In this document: positions 8,377 through 16,984 of the stretch, in pieces
Layout of the letters: each line of letters opens with the position of its first letter
Position numbering within the stretch: position 1 is the first letter of the stretch
Origin: CAYOHP01 sp964403795 [NCBI: uncultured bacterium]
GTDB lineage: Bacteria; Muiribacteriota; UBA6191; CAZXTJ01
Length of the DNA: 50,488 bases
Direction of reading: 5' to 3'
Assembly: GCA_964403795.1 (NCBI GenBank)
Contig: CAYOHP010000034.1
Span: forward strand, 1 to 50,488
Position numbers and translations under genes: made by a program
Notes under the pieces: model-generated
What the model was told of the DNA's origin: nothing
Database searches by the model: none
What the model saw: the letters and a program-made list of their open reading frames with translations, nothing else

Positions 8377-9543
8377 CTATTGGTCGCGCCGGCCCCGGGT
8401 GAGGACCTCCGTGAGGGGGTCTTCGAGCAGCTCGTCCTCGGCGTCGAGCTCGGCCTCCAGTTCGTCGAGGAGCCCGAGAGCGGGGTCGGGTCGGGTTGGA
8501 GCCTCCGGGGCGCCCGGGGAATGCCGCTCGTCGGCCGGGGAGTACAGCCATTCGGGCAGGGGGGGGAGCTCCGGCAGCGGGTCCTCCCCCGCCTCCAGGC
8601 TCCGGGCCCGGCTCTCGAGGGAGGCGAGATGGCCGGAGAGCCCGCTCCGGAGGCCGGAGAGGGTCTCCTCCAGGTTGGCGAGTCCCGGGGAGAGGGGAGC
8701 CCGTACCCGCTTGGCCTCGGGCGACGGCTCCGTCCTGGGGCTGCGGGCCAGGTTGCGCATGCTCTCGAGCAGCGAGAGGTAGCGGATCCGCATGAGGCCC
8801 TCGACCGAGCCCGGGATCCCGGCGGTCTCGCGGAGCCGCTCGGAGAGGGCCGCCAGGCCCCGGGCCAGGCGGGCCCCGGTCCCGGGACGGGCGCCGAGCG
8901 GGATCCGATCCCGGGTCGCCGAGAGTTCGCTGTCCTGGAGGTTCTCGACCAGGGCCATCATCCGCATCAGCGCCCGCCTGGCCCGGGCGGCCCGGTCGGC
9001 GCCCTCGCTCAGGGCCCTGGCCATCGAGCCCAGGTTGGAGCGGGCCTCGGCCAGGATCTCGCCCAGGGCCAGGACCCGGACCAGGGCGCCCGATCCGGGC
9101 TCGATTTCCAGCTTCCCGGCAGCCCGGACGAGTTCGTCCCCGGTCGCCGAGAGCAGGTTCCGGACGTCGCCGATCCGGAGGTGGAGGCGTTCGAGTTCCT
9201 GGTGGAGAGGGCCACAGGCGGTGGCGTCCCCGTTGGCGACCAGGCTCCGGGCCAGGTGGCGAGCCGCCTCCCCGGCCGAGCGGGCCAGGTCGCGGGCGGT
9301 GCCTCCCGCCGAGAGGGGAGCTCCGAAGCCGACCTCGATGGCGAGTTCGGCCACCCGGCGTTCCCCGGCGTCGGTGCCCGGGAAGAGGACCCGGTCGAGG
9401 GCGGAGAGGAGGGCACGGGTCCCCGAGCCGACCGGCTCCGCTCCTGCTCCGGTACCTGCAGTGGCCGGGGAGCCGGCGAAAGCGGACGCCAGCAGCCAGA
9501 GGAGGCCGGGAAGGACCGGAGACCGCCGGGAATCGATGCCCAC
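8377..9543 (-). CDS. Exported helical protein (unknown family)
   Basis: I do not recognise this 388-residue protein. Starting at the GTG at 9543 it opens with a signal peptide (SPVLPGLLWLLASAFAG, cleavage near SPATAG). The start is supported by AGGAGG three bases upstream. The mature part is almost entirely Ala/Leu/Arg/Glu-rich and predicted helical, with repeated Leu-Ala-Arg patterns, followed by a Pro-rich spacer (ELPPLPEWLYSPADE) and a very acidic tail (LLDELEAELDAEDELLEDP). It is the first gene of the operon that continues into the two glycine-zipper paralogues. A longer reading frame upstream of the GTG would lose the signal peptide and run into the divergent promoter, so I reject it. 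It may be a periplasmic partner of the paralogues (inference). Confidence 0.75.
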   Translation of the reverse strand: MGIDSRRSPVLPGLLWLLASAFAGSPATAGTGAGAEPVGSGTRALLSALDRVLFPGTDAGERRVAELAIEVGFGAPLSAGGTARDLARSAGEAARHLARSLVANGDATACGPLHQELERLHLRIGDVRNLLSATGDELVRAAGKLEIEPGSGALVRVLALGEILAEARSNLGSMARALSEGADRAARARRALMRMMALVENLQDSELSATRDRIPLGARPGTGARLARGLAALSERLRETAGIPGSVEGLMRIRYLSLLESMRNLARSPRTEPSPEAKRVRAPLSPGLANLEETLSGLRSGLSGHLASLESRARSLEAGEDPLPELPPLPEWLYSPADERHSPGAPEAPTRPDPALGLLDELEAELDAEDELLEDPLTEVLTRGRRDQ

Positions 9544-9640
9544 GTTCCTCCTATCGACAGGTTCGGGCGTTCGCTTTCGGGTTCCGTCGGATCCGCACGG
9601 TTCCTCGGCCCGGGAACGGCCCGGGCACAGGCCCGCCGTG

Positions 9641-9646
9641 TAGGAT
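9641..9646 (+). promoter_or_regulatory. Putative -10 element TAGGAT before the LCP gene
   Basis: TAGGAT ends 9 nt before the GTG start at 9656. No -35 match is visible, and the transcript would have almost no leader. It lies in the divergent gap between the exported-protein operon and the LCP operon. Confidence 0.4.
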
Positions 9647-9655
9647 GTCGGGGAC

Positions 9656-10954
9656 GTGCCCGCCCCGGATACCATCCCGGATCGGGGCACCCGGCTCCCG
9701 GCCGCGGTGCCGCCCCGGCTTCGCTCCCTGGCCGGCTCGGTGGCCCGTCCGGAGGCCAGGCCTCCCCTCGATAGGTTCTCCATCCGGAGCCGGGTCGCCG
9801 ACCTGCGTTCGGGATGGCGGGCGGTGGAGGGGCCGCGGATCCTGGCTCCCTTCCATTACGCCTTGTGGCGTCTCCGCTACGCCCGGATCACCCGGATCGC
9901 GCTGCTCGCCCTGCTGCTCACACCCTTGGTCGTGGTGGGGACGTTGGTGGTCGCCGGGATCGACAGCGTCCAGCAGCTGGTGGTGGCCACCCGGGAGCAG
10001 CACCGGGAGATGCAGCACCGGGCCGACACCGTGATCCTGGTCCTGGGAACCGACGACGTCCCCGGGGGGACCGGCCTGGGCCTGGCCGGCAGGTCCGACA
10101 CCATGTTGGTCGTCAACGTCCAGTACAACCAGCAGCGGATCCGGGTGCTCTCGATTCCCCGGGACACCTTCGTCATGGTCGAGTACGAGGCGGGGAAGCC
10201 GGCCCGGGGCGACAAGATCGCCCACGCCTTCAGGCGGGGCGGCCTGGCCCGCAGCCTGGCCGCCGTCAAGCGCCTCACCCGGCTCCCGATCCATCACTAC
10301 GTGGCCATCGACTACGGGCTGTTCCGCAGCTTCATCGATCGGATCGGGGGGGTGCCGGTCGAGATCGAGAGCCGGATGTTCTACGAGGACAAGGCCGGGG
10401 GCCTGAAGATCGACTTCCAGCCCGGGTTCAGCCTCCTCGACGGGCAGCGGGCCCTGGAGTACGTGCGGTTCCGCAAGGACGGCCACGGCGACCTGGGGCG
10501 GATCGTCCGCCAGCAGAAGTTCATGCGGGCGGTGGTCGAGAAGCTGCTCGATCCCCGGGTCCTCTCCGGGCTCCTGACCGAGGACACCATCAAGGAGTTC
10601 CTGCGCCACCTCGACACCGACATGGTCCCGGCCCAGCTCCTGCCGCTCCTGGTCCAGTTCCGGTCGGCCCAGCCCTCGGCCTTCGAGGCCGAGGTGCTGC
10701 CTGGATCGCACCAGCTCAGGAAGACGCCCTGGAGCGGATCCCGGCCGCTGTCCTACTTCTTCCCCGACCTCGCGGCCACCGATCGGAAGATCGACGAGTG
10801 GCTGCTTTCGGCCCCCCGGGGCGAGCCGACCAGCGAGGTCCTGGCAACGGTGACCGAGGACCGGCGTGTGATGCATGAGATCCTGTCGGCCCCAGAGCTC
10901 CCTCCCGGGGTCCAGGCCGCGGCCTCGGCGGAGGAGACAGCAGTCGAACCGTGA
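9656..10954 (+). CDS. LytR-CpsA-Psr (LCP) family protein
   Basis: LCP proteins are membrane enzymes that transfer lipid-linked glycopolymers to cell-wall or surface acceptors. The 432-residue protein has a cytoplasmic N-terminus, one transmembrane helix at about residues 80-105 (ALLALLLTPLVVVGTLVV) and an outside LCP domain at about 122-305. Typical motifs are VILVLGTDD, RSDTMLVV, LSIPRDTFV with the key Arg-Asp, and ALEYVRFRKDGHGDLGR with the C-terminal Arg. The last 130 residues have no clear domain. It heads the operon that also holds an O-antigen-ligase-like protein, which fits a role in surface polysaccharide attachment (inference). LCP proteins are less common in diderms than in Gram-positives. 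Confidence 0.9.
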   Translation: MPAPDTIPDRGTRLPAAVPPRLRSLAGSVARPEARPPLDRFSIRSRVADLRSGWRAVEGPRILAPFHYALWRLRYARITRIALLALLLTPLVVVGTLVVAGIDSVQQLVVATREQHREMQHRADTVILVLGTDDVPGGTGLGLAGRSDTMLVVNVQYNQQRIRVLSIPRDTFVMVEYEAGKPARGDKIAHAFRRGGLARSLAAVKRLTRLPIHHYVAIDYGLFRSFIDRIGGVPVEIESRMFYEDKAGGLKIDFQPGFSLLDGQRALEYVRFRKDGHGDLGRIVRQQKFMRAVVEKLLDPRVLSGLLTEDTIKEFLRHLDTDMVPAQLLPLLVQFRSAQPSAFEAEVLPGSHQLRKTPWSGSRPLSYFFPDLAATDRKIDEWLLSAPRGEPTSEVLATVTEDRRVMHEILSAPELPPGVQAAASAEETAVEP

Positions 10955-12042
10955 CGGGGATCGGGAGCCGGACCGGGAAGCAGGACCTGGAGCCGGGGGA
11001 GTCGGCCGGGATCCCAGAGGAGTTCAGGCTCTCGTCCTACCGGTTCGATCTGCCCGGGGAACAGATCGCCCAGGGGCCTGCCTCGGAGCGCCACGGTTCG
11101 CGGCTCATGGTCCTCGACCGTGCCAGCGGGGAGACCCGGGCAGGGAGGTTCCCGGACTTCCTGGCGGAACTGGGTCCCAGGGATTGCCTGGTCCGCAACG
11201 TGGTGCGCGCCGATCGGGTGCGCCTCAAGGGCCGCAAGTGGCCCACCGGGGGGGCGGTCGAGGCCCTGCTCCTGCGCCATGAGTCGGGGGGCGCCTTCAC
11301 GGCCTTCCTCAAGCCCTCGCGTCGGTTGGCCCCGGGGACCGAGCTCGATTTCGCCGGATTCCGGGCGAGATGCGGGCAGCGGCGTCCCGGAGGGACCTGG
11401 GAACTCCTCTTCGGGTCCGAGGTCGAGGCCCGGGCCGCCATGGAGGAGGGCGGGGAGCTGCCCCTGCCGCCCTACATCCGGCCGGCCGGCCAGGACCCGG
11501 AGCGCTACCAGACGGTCTACGCCCGGGAGGCGGGAGGGGCCGCGGCGCCCACCGCGGGTTTCCACTTCGAGGCCGGGGATTTCGAGGCGCTCCGGGCCCG
11601 CGGCGTGGAGGTGGTGGACGTGGTCCTGGAGGTGGGCGGCGGGACGTTCCAGCCGCTGCGCCACGAGGACATCCGGGACCATGAGATGCATGAGGAGCGG
11701 TTCCGGGTCGATGCGGAGGAGGCCGGGAGGCTGGCAGGGGCGATCCGGGAGGGGCGCCGGATCGTGGCGATCGGGACCACCAGCCTCCGGGTCCTGGAGA
11801 GCCTCGACGACCATCCCGGCTGGGAACAGGGCGTCTCCGGGGCGACCCGGCTCTACGTGATGCCCGGGCACCGGTTCCGGCGGGTCGACGCCTTGCTCAC
11901 CAATTTCCACCTCCCGGATTCGACCTTGGTGGTGCTGGTGGCGGCCTTCGCCGGGCGGGGACCCGTCCTCAGGGCCTACAGTGAGGCCTCGGCCATGGGA
12001 TTCCGTTTCTTCAGTTTCGGGGATGCGATGTGGATCCGGTGA
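10951..12042 (+). CDS. queA: S-adenosylmethionine:tRNA ribosyltransferase-isomerase
   Basis: QueA moves the ribose of SAM onto preQ1 in tRNA to make epoxyqueuosine. The 363-residue protein shows the family landmarks in order: YRFDLPGEQIAQ, SRLMVLDR, GGAVEALLL, LPLPPYIRP, ERYQTVYA, APTAGFHF, GGGTFQPL, MHEERF, IGTTSLRVLES, LLTNFHLPDSTLV and FSFGDAMWI. The N-terminal 25 residues are an extra low-complexity extension. The GTG start overlaps the LCP stop as GTGA, so translation is probably coupled. tgt lies two genes downstream, so both dedicated tRNA steps of queuosine modification are in this operon, separated by a polysaccharide-type gene. Confidence 0.96.
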   Translation: MTGIGSRTGKQDLEPGESAGIPEEFRLSSYRFDLPGEQIAQGPASERHGSRLMVLDRASGETRAGRFPDFLAELGPRDCLVRNVVRADRVRLKGRKWPTGGAVEALLLRHESGGAFTAFLKPSRRLAPGTELDFAGFRARCGQRRPGGTWELLFGSEVEARAAMEEGGELPLPPYIRPAGQDPERYQTVYAREAGGAAAPTAGFHFEAGDFEALRARGVEVVDVVLEVGGGTFQPLRHEDIRDHEMHEERFRVDAEEAGRLAGAIREGRRIVAIGTTSLRVLESLDDHPGWEQGVSGATRLYVMPGHRFRRVDALLTNFHLPDSTLVVLVAAFAGRGPVLRAYSEASAMGFRFFSFGDAMWIR

Positions 12043-14210
12043 GTGGCGCCGGGAACCGGGCCGCGCCGGGAGGGGCCGCGGGTCCGGCCACGGTCGGTCC
12101 CGGATCGCTGCTGCTGACGTCGGCGGGAGGCGGGCCGGAGGCCGGCTCCGGCGGGGCGGGTCCGTGGCTGCTCGGTCTGGCGGCTCTGGCCCTCCCGCTC
12201 CTGGTGGTCCCGGGGGCCGAGAGCTTCGCCCAGGTGAAACTGGTGGCCTTCCTCGCCCTGCCGGCGCTGGCGCTGCTGGTCTCGCCGGGGCGAGCGGTCT
12301 CGGGTGCCGCCGCGTGCCTCGGGACCTTGCCCGGAACGGTGGCGCTGGGACTGGTGGCCTGGGTTGGTTGGTTGACCAACCAACATTCGGGGGTGCCCGA
12401 GGCCGGGCTGTCGCTGCTCGCCGCCTGGCTGCTCCTCGCCTGGCTGGGGACCTTTCGCGACGAGGAACTCGAGGCCGTCGTGACGGGGCCCTTGGCGTTG
12501 GCCACCCTGGCCACCGCTCTCGTCGCCCTGGTGCAGCTGGCCCCGCCGGCGGGCTGGTCCTGGCTGCTCCTCGCCGGGATCGAGCAGCCGGTGGGGACCA
12601 TCGGGAACTCCAACCTGCTGGCCGGCTTCCTGGCCCTGGTAGTCCCCGACCTGCTGGTGCCTGCCGGCCGCCTCGGGGCCCTCGGATCGGCCCTGGCCGG
12701 GGGCTCCGGGCTCGCCGCTCTCGCCGCCCTGGCCGCCTGCGGGAGCCGGGCCGCCTGGCTGGCGCTGGCCGCCGGCCTGGCCGCCCGGGTGATGATCCCG
12801 GCCTCCGCGACCAGCCGCGGCCAGGTGGTTCCCCGCTTGGGTCTGGCCATGCTCCTGGCCCTGGCGGCACCGGTGGCGGTCTTCCTCCAGGGGGAGGCGA
12901 TCGCCGGCCTCTTCGGACCCGGCAAGGCCGCCACGGTCGGGACCAGGGTGTTCGGGTGGCGGCTGGTGGTCGAGGGGATCGAGGCCGCCGGGGGCGAGCC
13001 CATGGGACCCGGGGCCCTGGCCCGGGAGTTCCCGCTCGCCAAGGAGAAGCTGTTCCGGGCCGCCGATCCCGAGCGCCAGGTCGAGCTCGCCCGCCACGCC
13101 CGGGTCCAGCGCGAGGCCCACCATGAACTGCTCGAGATCGCCTTCGAATGGGGCTGGATCGGTGCCGCCCTGGCCCTCGGGTTCCTGGTGACGGTGCTGG
13201 CCCGGGCCCTGGTCGGGCTCTGGGGCATGGCCCGGCCCGGGATCCGGGCCCGCCGTCGGGCCGGGCTCGCCACCCTGGTCGGGGTGGTCCTCCTCCAGGG
13301 CTTCTCGTTCCCCTTCCAGGAGCCGGCGAGCGCCTTCGTCTGCCTGCTGGCATGCGCCCGTGCCCTGGGGCCGTGGCTCCCGGCAGCGATCCCGGGCGCC
13401 AACGCCCCCGGCCCCGGGGTGTTCGCCCGCATCCTGGGAGGCGGCCTCGGGCTCCTCGGTGCCCTGGTGGCCGCAGTCGGTGCCGCCTGCCTGGGGCTCG
13501 AGGAGGCCGGCCTCTCGGAAGCCCTGCACCGATTGGCCGCCGGGGACCAGCCGGCCGCCGTCGCCGCCCTGGACCGGGCCGAGGCCGCGGGCGCATGGCT
13601 TCGTCCCTCGCCCCTGGCCCGGGTCGCCAATACCCGGGGCCGGCTGGCGGAGCGCTCCGGGGATCTCCAGAAGGCCCTGGAGGCCTTCGGGCGTGCCGAG
13701 GCCCTGGAGCCGACCTGGACCCATGCCGCCAACCAGGGGCTCGTCCTGCTCCGCCAGAAGGAGCCGAGGAAGGCCGTGGATGCCTTTGCCCGGGCCTGGT
13801 TCCGCCAGCCCGAGCAGGCCACCGCCTACCTCCTGGGCTCGGCCCTGGAGGCAGCCGGGGACGCGTCCCGGGCCGAGGCCGCCTGGCGCCTCGGGTTGCG
13901 ACTCCCCGGCTTCGACCCCCGGGTCGGCTACAGCCTGGGGCGACTCCTGGCCGGGACCCGGCGTGCTCCCGAGGCGATGGCCGTGCTCCGGGTGACCTCC
14001 GAGACCGCGGCCGCGGTAGCGCCCGGGACCCCGGGGCTCGCGGATCGGATCCGGCTCCGGATCGAGTGCCTGAAGCTCCTCCTGAAGCTCGCCGGCGAGG
14101 CCGGGGATACGACCCAAGCCGAGGCTGCGACCGCCGCGCTCAAGGCCATGGATCCGGGGTTCGACCCGGCCGAGCCAGGGGACGTGGGGCTCCGGGAGGT
14201 CCCGGGATGA
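12039..14210 (+). CDS. O-antigen ligase-like membrane protein with C-terminal TPRs
   Basis: This 723-residue protein has about 10-12 hydrophobic helices in residues 40-480, then a soluble helical part (about 490-715) with TPR-like units such as GDLQKALEAFGRAEALEP and EPRKAVDAFARAWFRQP. The loop with GTIGNSNLLAGFL, and the region around AHHELLEIAFEWGWIGA, resemble the Wzy/WaaL (O-antigen ligase/polymerase) family, whose members move lipid-linked sugar chains. Membrane Wzy-like domains fused to TPRs are known in that superfamily. I choose GTG 12039 because it overlaps the queA stop as GTGA, like other junctions here. GTG 12030 is possible. Together with the LCP protein it suggests surface glycan assembly. 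Confidence 0.8.
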   Translation: MSGAGNRAAPGGAAGPATVGPGSLLLTSAGGGPEAGSGGAGPWLLGLAALALPLLVVPGAESFAQVKLVAFLALPALALLVSPGRAVSGAAACLGTLPGTVALGLVAWVGWLTNQHSGVPEAGLSLLAAWLLLAWLGTFRDEELEAVVTGPLALATLATALVALVQLAPPAGWSWLLLAGIEQPVGTIGNSNLLAGFLALVVPDLLVPAGRLGALGSALAGGSGLAALAALAACGSRAAWLALAAGLAARVMIPASATSRGQVVPRLGLAMLLALAAPVAVFLQGEAIAGLFGPGKAATVGTRVFGWRLVVEGIEAAGGEPMGPGALAREFPLAKEKLFRAADPERQVELARHARVQREAHHELLEIAFEWGWIGAALALGFLVTVLARALVGLWGMARPGIRARRRAGLATLVGVVLLQGFSFPFQEPASAFVCLLACARALGPWLPAAIPGANAPGPGVFARILGGGLGLLGALVAAVGAACLGLEEAGLSEALHRLAAGDQPAAVAALDRAEAAGAWLRPSPLARVANTRGRLAERSGDLQKALEAFGRAEALEPTWTHAANQGLVLLRQKEPRKAVDAFARAWFRQPEQATAYLLGSALEAAGDASRAEAAWRLGLRLPGFDPRVGYSLGRLLAGTRRAPEAMAVLRVTSETAAAVAPGTPGLADRIRLRIECLKLLLKLAGEAGDTTQAEAATAALKAMDPGFDPAEPGDVGLREVPG

Positions 14211-15451
14211 GCCGGCCCGAAGAGCCGGCACCGGATGCAGCGGTGGCCCCCACGGACGCCGCCCGGGCCCCCGGGCCCCCGTCGGGACCCCGGCCTCCAG
14301 GTGCACCTTGGCCGGAGCCCGCTTGGAGGCCTGGCGACCCGGCCCTCTCCTTCGCCCTGGAAGCCGTCGATGGCGCGGCCCGGGCCGGGCGCCTCACCCT
14401 CTCGGGCCTCGAGATCGAGACCCCGGCCTTCATGCCGGTCGGCACCCGGGCCGCGGTCCGCTGCGTGGACGTCGAGGACCTGCTCTCGATGGGCTACCGC
14501 CTGATCCTCGCCAACACCTATCACCTGATGCTCCGTCCCGGCGGCGAGGGGCTGGCCGAGCGGGGAGGCCTCCAGCGCTTCTGGAGCTGGCCGGGCCGGG
14601 TGCTGACCGACTCCGGCGGGTTCCAGGTCTTCTCGCTCGCCAAGCTGGCCAAGACCACCGAGGACGGCGTGATCTTCCAGAGCCACCTCGACGGGACCCG
14701 TTACGAGCTCACCCCCGAGCGGAGCATGGTGCTCCAGTGCCAGTTCGGCTCCGACATCGTGATGGCCTTCGACGAGTGCCTTCCCTGGCCGCTCACCCAT
14801 GAAGAGGCGAAGCGCCGCACCGAGCGCTCCTTCGCCTGGACCCGCCGCAGCCGGACCGCCTTCGCCGGCCTGCGCCAGCCCCACCAGGCGTTCTTCGGGA
14901 TCCTCCAGGGCGGGGGCTACGACGACTTGCGAAGATGGTCGGCCGAGGCGGTCATGGGTCTGGCATGCGACGGCCATGCGATCGGCGGCCTGGCGATCGG
15001 CGAACCCCGCGAGGTGATGACCCACCAGGTCGAGGTCGCATGCGGCGTGCTCCCGGCCGACAAGCCCCGCTACCTCATGGGCGTAGGCACCCCCGAGGAC
15101 CTGCTCGATGCGGTGGCCCGGGGGGTAGACATGTTCGACTGCGTGCTCCCCACCCGATCCGCCCGCCACACGCATGCGTATACATGCAGCGAGGGAAAGC
15201 TGAACCTAAGGAATGCCCGGTTCAGGACCGATGATCAACCTGTGGAGCATGGTTGCCCGTGCCCCACATGCCGGCGGTATTCCCGGGCCTACCTCCACCA
15301 TCTCGTGAAGAACGGGGAGGAGACCGGGAGTCGCCTGATGACGCTGCACAATCTGACGCACTACAGGCGACTCATGGAGGGCATGCGCCGGGCCATCCCG
15401 GCGGGCCGCTTCCAGGAGTTCCGGACGAGGTACCTCGGGAGGTCCTGGTGA
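14207..15451 (+). CDS. tgt: tRNA-guanine transglycosylase
   Basis: Tgt exchanges guanine 34 of GUN-anticodon tRNAs for preQ1. The 414-residue protein has an extra Pro/Ala-rich N-terminus of about 45 residues. Family motifs include MPVGTRAAVR, NTYHLMLRPG, LTDSGGFQVFSL (catalytic Asp), FDECLPWP, GILQGG, GGLAIGEP, RYLMGVGTPEDLLD and FDCVLPTRSAR (nucleophile Asp). The zinc site is CPCPTC with a later His (MTLHNLTHY). The usual TRNAR is TRSAR here. It starts as ATGA on the previous stop and ends as GTGA with lspA. The last 90 codons use many codons rare elsewhere in the gene (see findings). With queA it forms the tRNA end of the queuosine pathway. Confidence 0.96.
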   Translation: MSRPEEPAPDAAVAPTDAARAPGPPSGPRPPGAPWPEPAWRPGDPALSFALEAVDGAARAGRLTLSGLEIETPAFMPVGTRAAVRCVDVEDLLSMGYRLILANTYHLMLRPGGEGLAERGGLQRFWSWPGRVLTDSGGFQVFSLAKLAKTTEDGVIFQSHLDGTRYELTPERSMVLQCQFGSDIVMAFDECLPWPLTHEEAKRRTERSFAWTRRSRTAFAGLRQPHQAFFGILQGGGYDDLRRWSAEAVMGLACDGHAIGGLAIGEPREVMTHQVEVACGVLPADKPRYLMGVGTPEDLLDAVARGVDMFDCVLPTRSARHTHAYTCSEGKLNLRNARFRTDDQPVEHGCPCPTCRRYSRAYLHHLVKNGEETGSRLMTLHNLTHYRRLMEGMRRAIPAGRFQEFRTRYLGRSW

Positions 15452-16131
15452 GGGCAACCGAAGCCGCCGGCTGGTTCGGCAGCTACGCGTTCTTCGTGAC
15501 CTCGGGACTCCTGCTCTGGCCGTTGTACGTGGTCCGGAACCTCCCCCGCCTGCTCTTCTCCAGCACCCTGTTCCCGCTCGGGTTCGGGCTGATCGTGGCC
15601 GACCAGGTGCTGAAGTGGGCCGCGGTCGCCTACCTCAAGGACCGGCCCCCGGTGGTCCTGATCCCCGGTTTCCTCGACCTCACCTACGTCACCAACATGG
15701 GAGCGGCCTTCGGGCTCTTCCGGGGCCAGATCACGGCCTTCATCCTGATCGCCCTCTTCACGGTGGGCGTGATCGTGGTCTACCTCTCGGTGATCGACGA
15801 CGACGAGAAGCTCGTCTCGGTCGCCCTGGTGATGATCCTGGCGGGTGCCGTCGGGAACCTGATCGACCGGGTGTGCCTGGGGTACGTGATCGACTACATC
15901 CACGTCCACTGGAACGAGTGGAGCTGGCCGGTCTTCAACCTGGCCGACACCATCATCGACGTCGGCGTCGGCCTGATCCTGCTCGACGTCCTGCTCGAGA
16001 TGCGCTCCGAGTCCGAGGGCGAGCCCTCGCCGGTCGCCGGGATCGCCGGGGATCCGGGGACCACACCCCCCTCCGACGCCGACCCGGCCAAGGGCAAGGG
16101 CCTCCCGGACGAGACCCACCGGCTAGACTGA
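15448..16131 (+). CDS. lspA: Lipoprotein signal peptidase II
   Basis: LspA is the inner-membrane aspartic protease that cuts prolipoproteins before the lipidated Cys. From the GTG at 15448, which overlaps the tgt stop as GTGA, the protein has 227 residues. Motifs are ADQVLKW near the start of the core, TNMGAAFGLF, GNLIDRV with the first catalytic Asp and FNLADT with the second. It is longer than the usual 160-170 residues because of an extra hydrophobic N-terminal segment (about residues 8-35, FFVTSGLLLWPLYVV) and a charged C-terminal tail of about 40 residues. Two lgt genes follow directly, so the prolipoprotein modification and cleavage genes are grouped. Confidence 0.95.
   Translation: MRATEAAGWFGSYAFFVTSGLLLWPLYVVRNLPRLLFSSTLFPLGFGLIVADQVLKWAAVAYLKDRPPVVLIPGFLDLTYVTNMGAAFGLFRGQITAFILIALFTVGVIVVYLSVIDDDEKLVSVALVMILAGAVGNLIDRVCLGYVIDYIHVHWNEWSWPVFNLADTIIDVGVGLILLDVLLEMRSESEGEPSPVAGIAGDPGTTPPSDADPAKGKGLPDETHRLD
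16124..16129 (+). promoter_or_regulatory. Possible internal -10 element TAGACT
   Basis: TAGACT overlaps the end of lspA, 27 nt before the ATG of the first lgt gene. It fits the local TANNNT pattern, but the operon setting makes it uncertain. Confidence 0.2.
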
Positions 16132-16156
16132 GGGAGCGGGCGACCGCCTTCCCCCG

Positions 16157-16984
16157 ATGTTCCCGGTACTCCTCAAGACCCCCTGGTTCACGATCTACAG
16201 CTACGGGGTCTTCCTCGCGGCCGCCTACCTGTCGGCGATCGAGCTGGCCTTCCGCAAGGGCGAGGCTGAGGAGTACGACCCCGCCTTCTTCTCGAACCTG
16301 ATCCTGGTGGCGGTGCTCTCGGCCTTCGCCGGCAGCCGCCTGTTCTTCGTCTGGATCGAGTGGCCGAGCTTCCGCGCCGAACCGTGGCGGGCCTTCTTCC
16401 TCTGGGAGGGAGGCTTCGTGTTCTACGGCGGCCTGCTGGCGAGCGTGGGCCTCTCGATGGGCTACGTGCTCTGGAAGCGCCAGTCGGTGCTGAAGCTCCT
16501 CGACCTGTGCGTCCCCTCGATCGCCTTCGGGCATGCGGTGGGCCGGATCGGCTGCCTCGGGGTCGGCTGTTGCTACGGCGCCCCCACCGATCTCCCCTGG
16601 GGGATCGTGCTGCCCAACGTGACCAACGTGCCGCCCGGCACCATGCTCCACCCGGTGCAGGCCTACGCCTCGATCTCGCTCTTCGCCCTGTGGGCGACCC
16701 TCGAGCACCAGTGGCGCCGCACCAAGGACCGCCATCCCGGCTGGGTCTTCGTGGTCTATTGCTACTGGGAGTCGGTGGCCCGCTACCTGATGGAGGTCTT
16801 CCGCATCGACCCGCGGGGCGGGACCTTCCACCTCGGCATGTCGGTCTCGCAGGAGATCGCGGTGGGCCTGGGCCTGGTCGGGTTCGTCACCCACGTGTGG
16901 CTGCGTACCCGCTACTGGCCGTCGCTCGCGGCGGCAGGGGAAGGCGGCCACCCGCCCCCCGGAACCGGCTCCGAGGGCGCATGA
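16157..16984 (+). CDS. lgt: Prolipoprotein diacylglyceryl transferase, copy 1
   Basis: Lgt moves diacylglycerol from phosphatidylglycerol to the lipobox Cys of prolipoproteins. The 275-residue protein has about seven membrane helices. The signature region reads GRIGCLGVGCCYGAP, preceded by EGGFVFYGGLLAS and followed by HPVQAYAS and YLMEVFRIDPRG, matching the conserved arginines of the family. The variant with paired Cys rather than the E. coli type GRIANF is common outside Enterobacteria. Its stop overlaps the start of a second lgt gene as ATGA. It lies 25 bp after lspA. Confidence 0.92.
   Translation: MFPVLLKTPWFTIYSYGVFLAAAYLSAIELAFRKGEAEEYDPAFFSNLILVAVLSAFAGSRLFFVWIEWPSFRAEPWRAFFLWEGGFVFYGGLLASVGLSMGYVLWKRQSVLKLLDLCVPSIAFGHAVGRIGCLGVGCCYGAPTDLPWGIVLPNVTNVPPGTMLHPVQAYASISLFALWATLEHQWRRTKDRHPGWVFVVYCYWESVARYLMEVFRIDPRGGTFHLGMSVSQEIAVGLGLVGFVTHVWLRTRYWPSLAAAGEGGHPPPGTGSEGA

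Noticed and set aside
9544-9783. Upstream extension of the exported helical protein to 9783
   Set aside because: It would cross the divergent promoter and the start of the LCP gene and would bury the signal peptide; GTG 9543 has AGGAGG.
11976-14306. Long minus-strand open frame opposite the Wzy-like gene
   Set aside because: Low-complexity Gly/Pro/Gln translation with no motif; the plus-strand genes here are certain.
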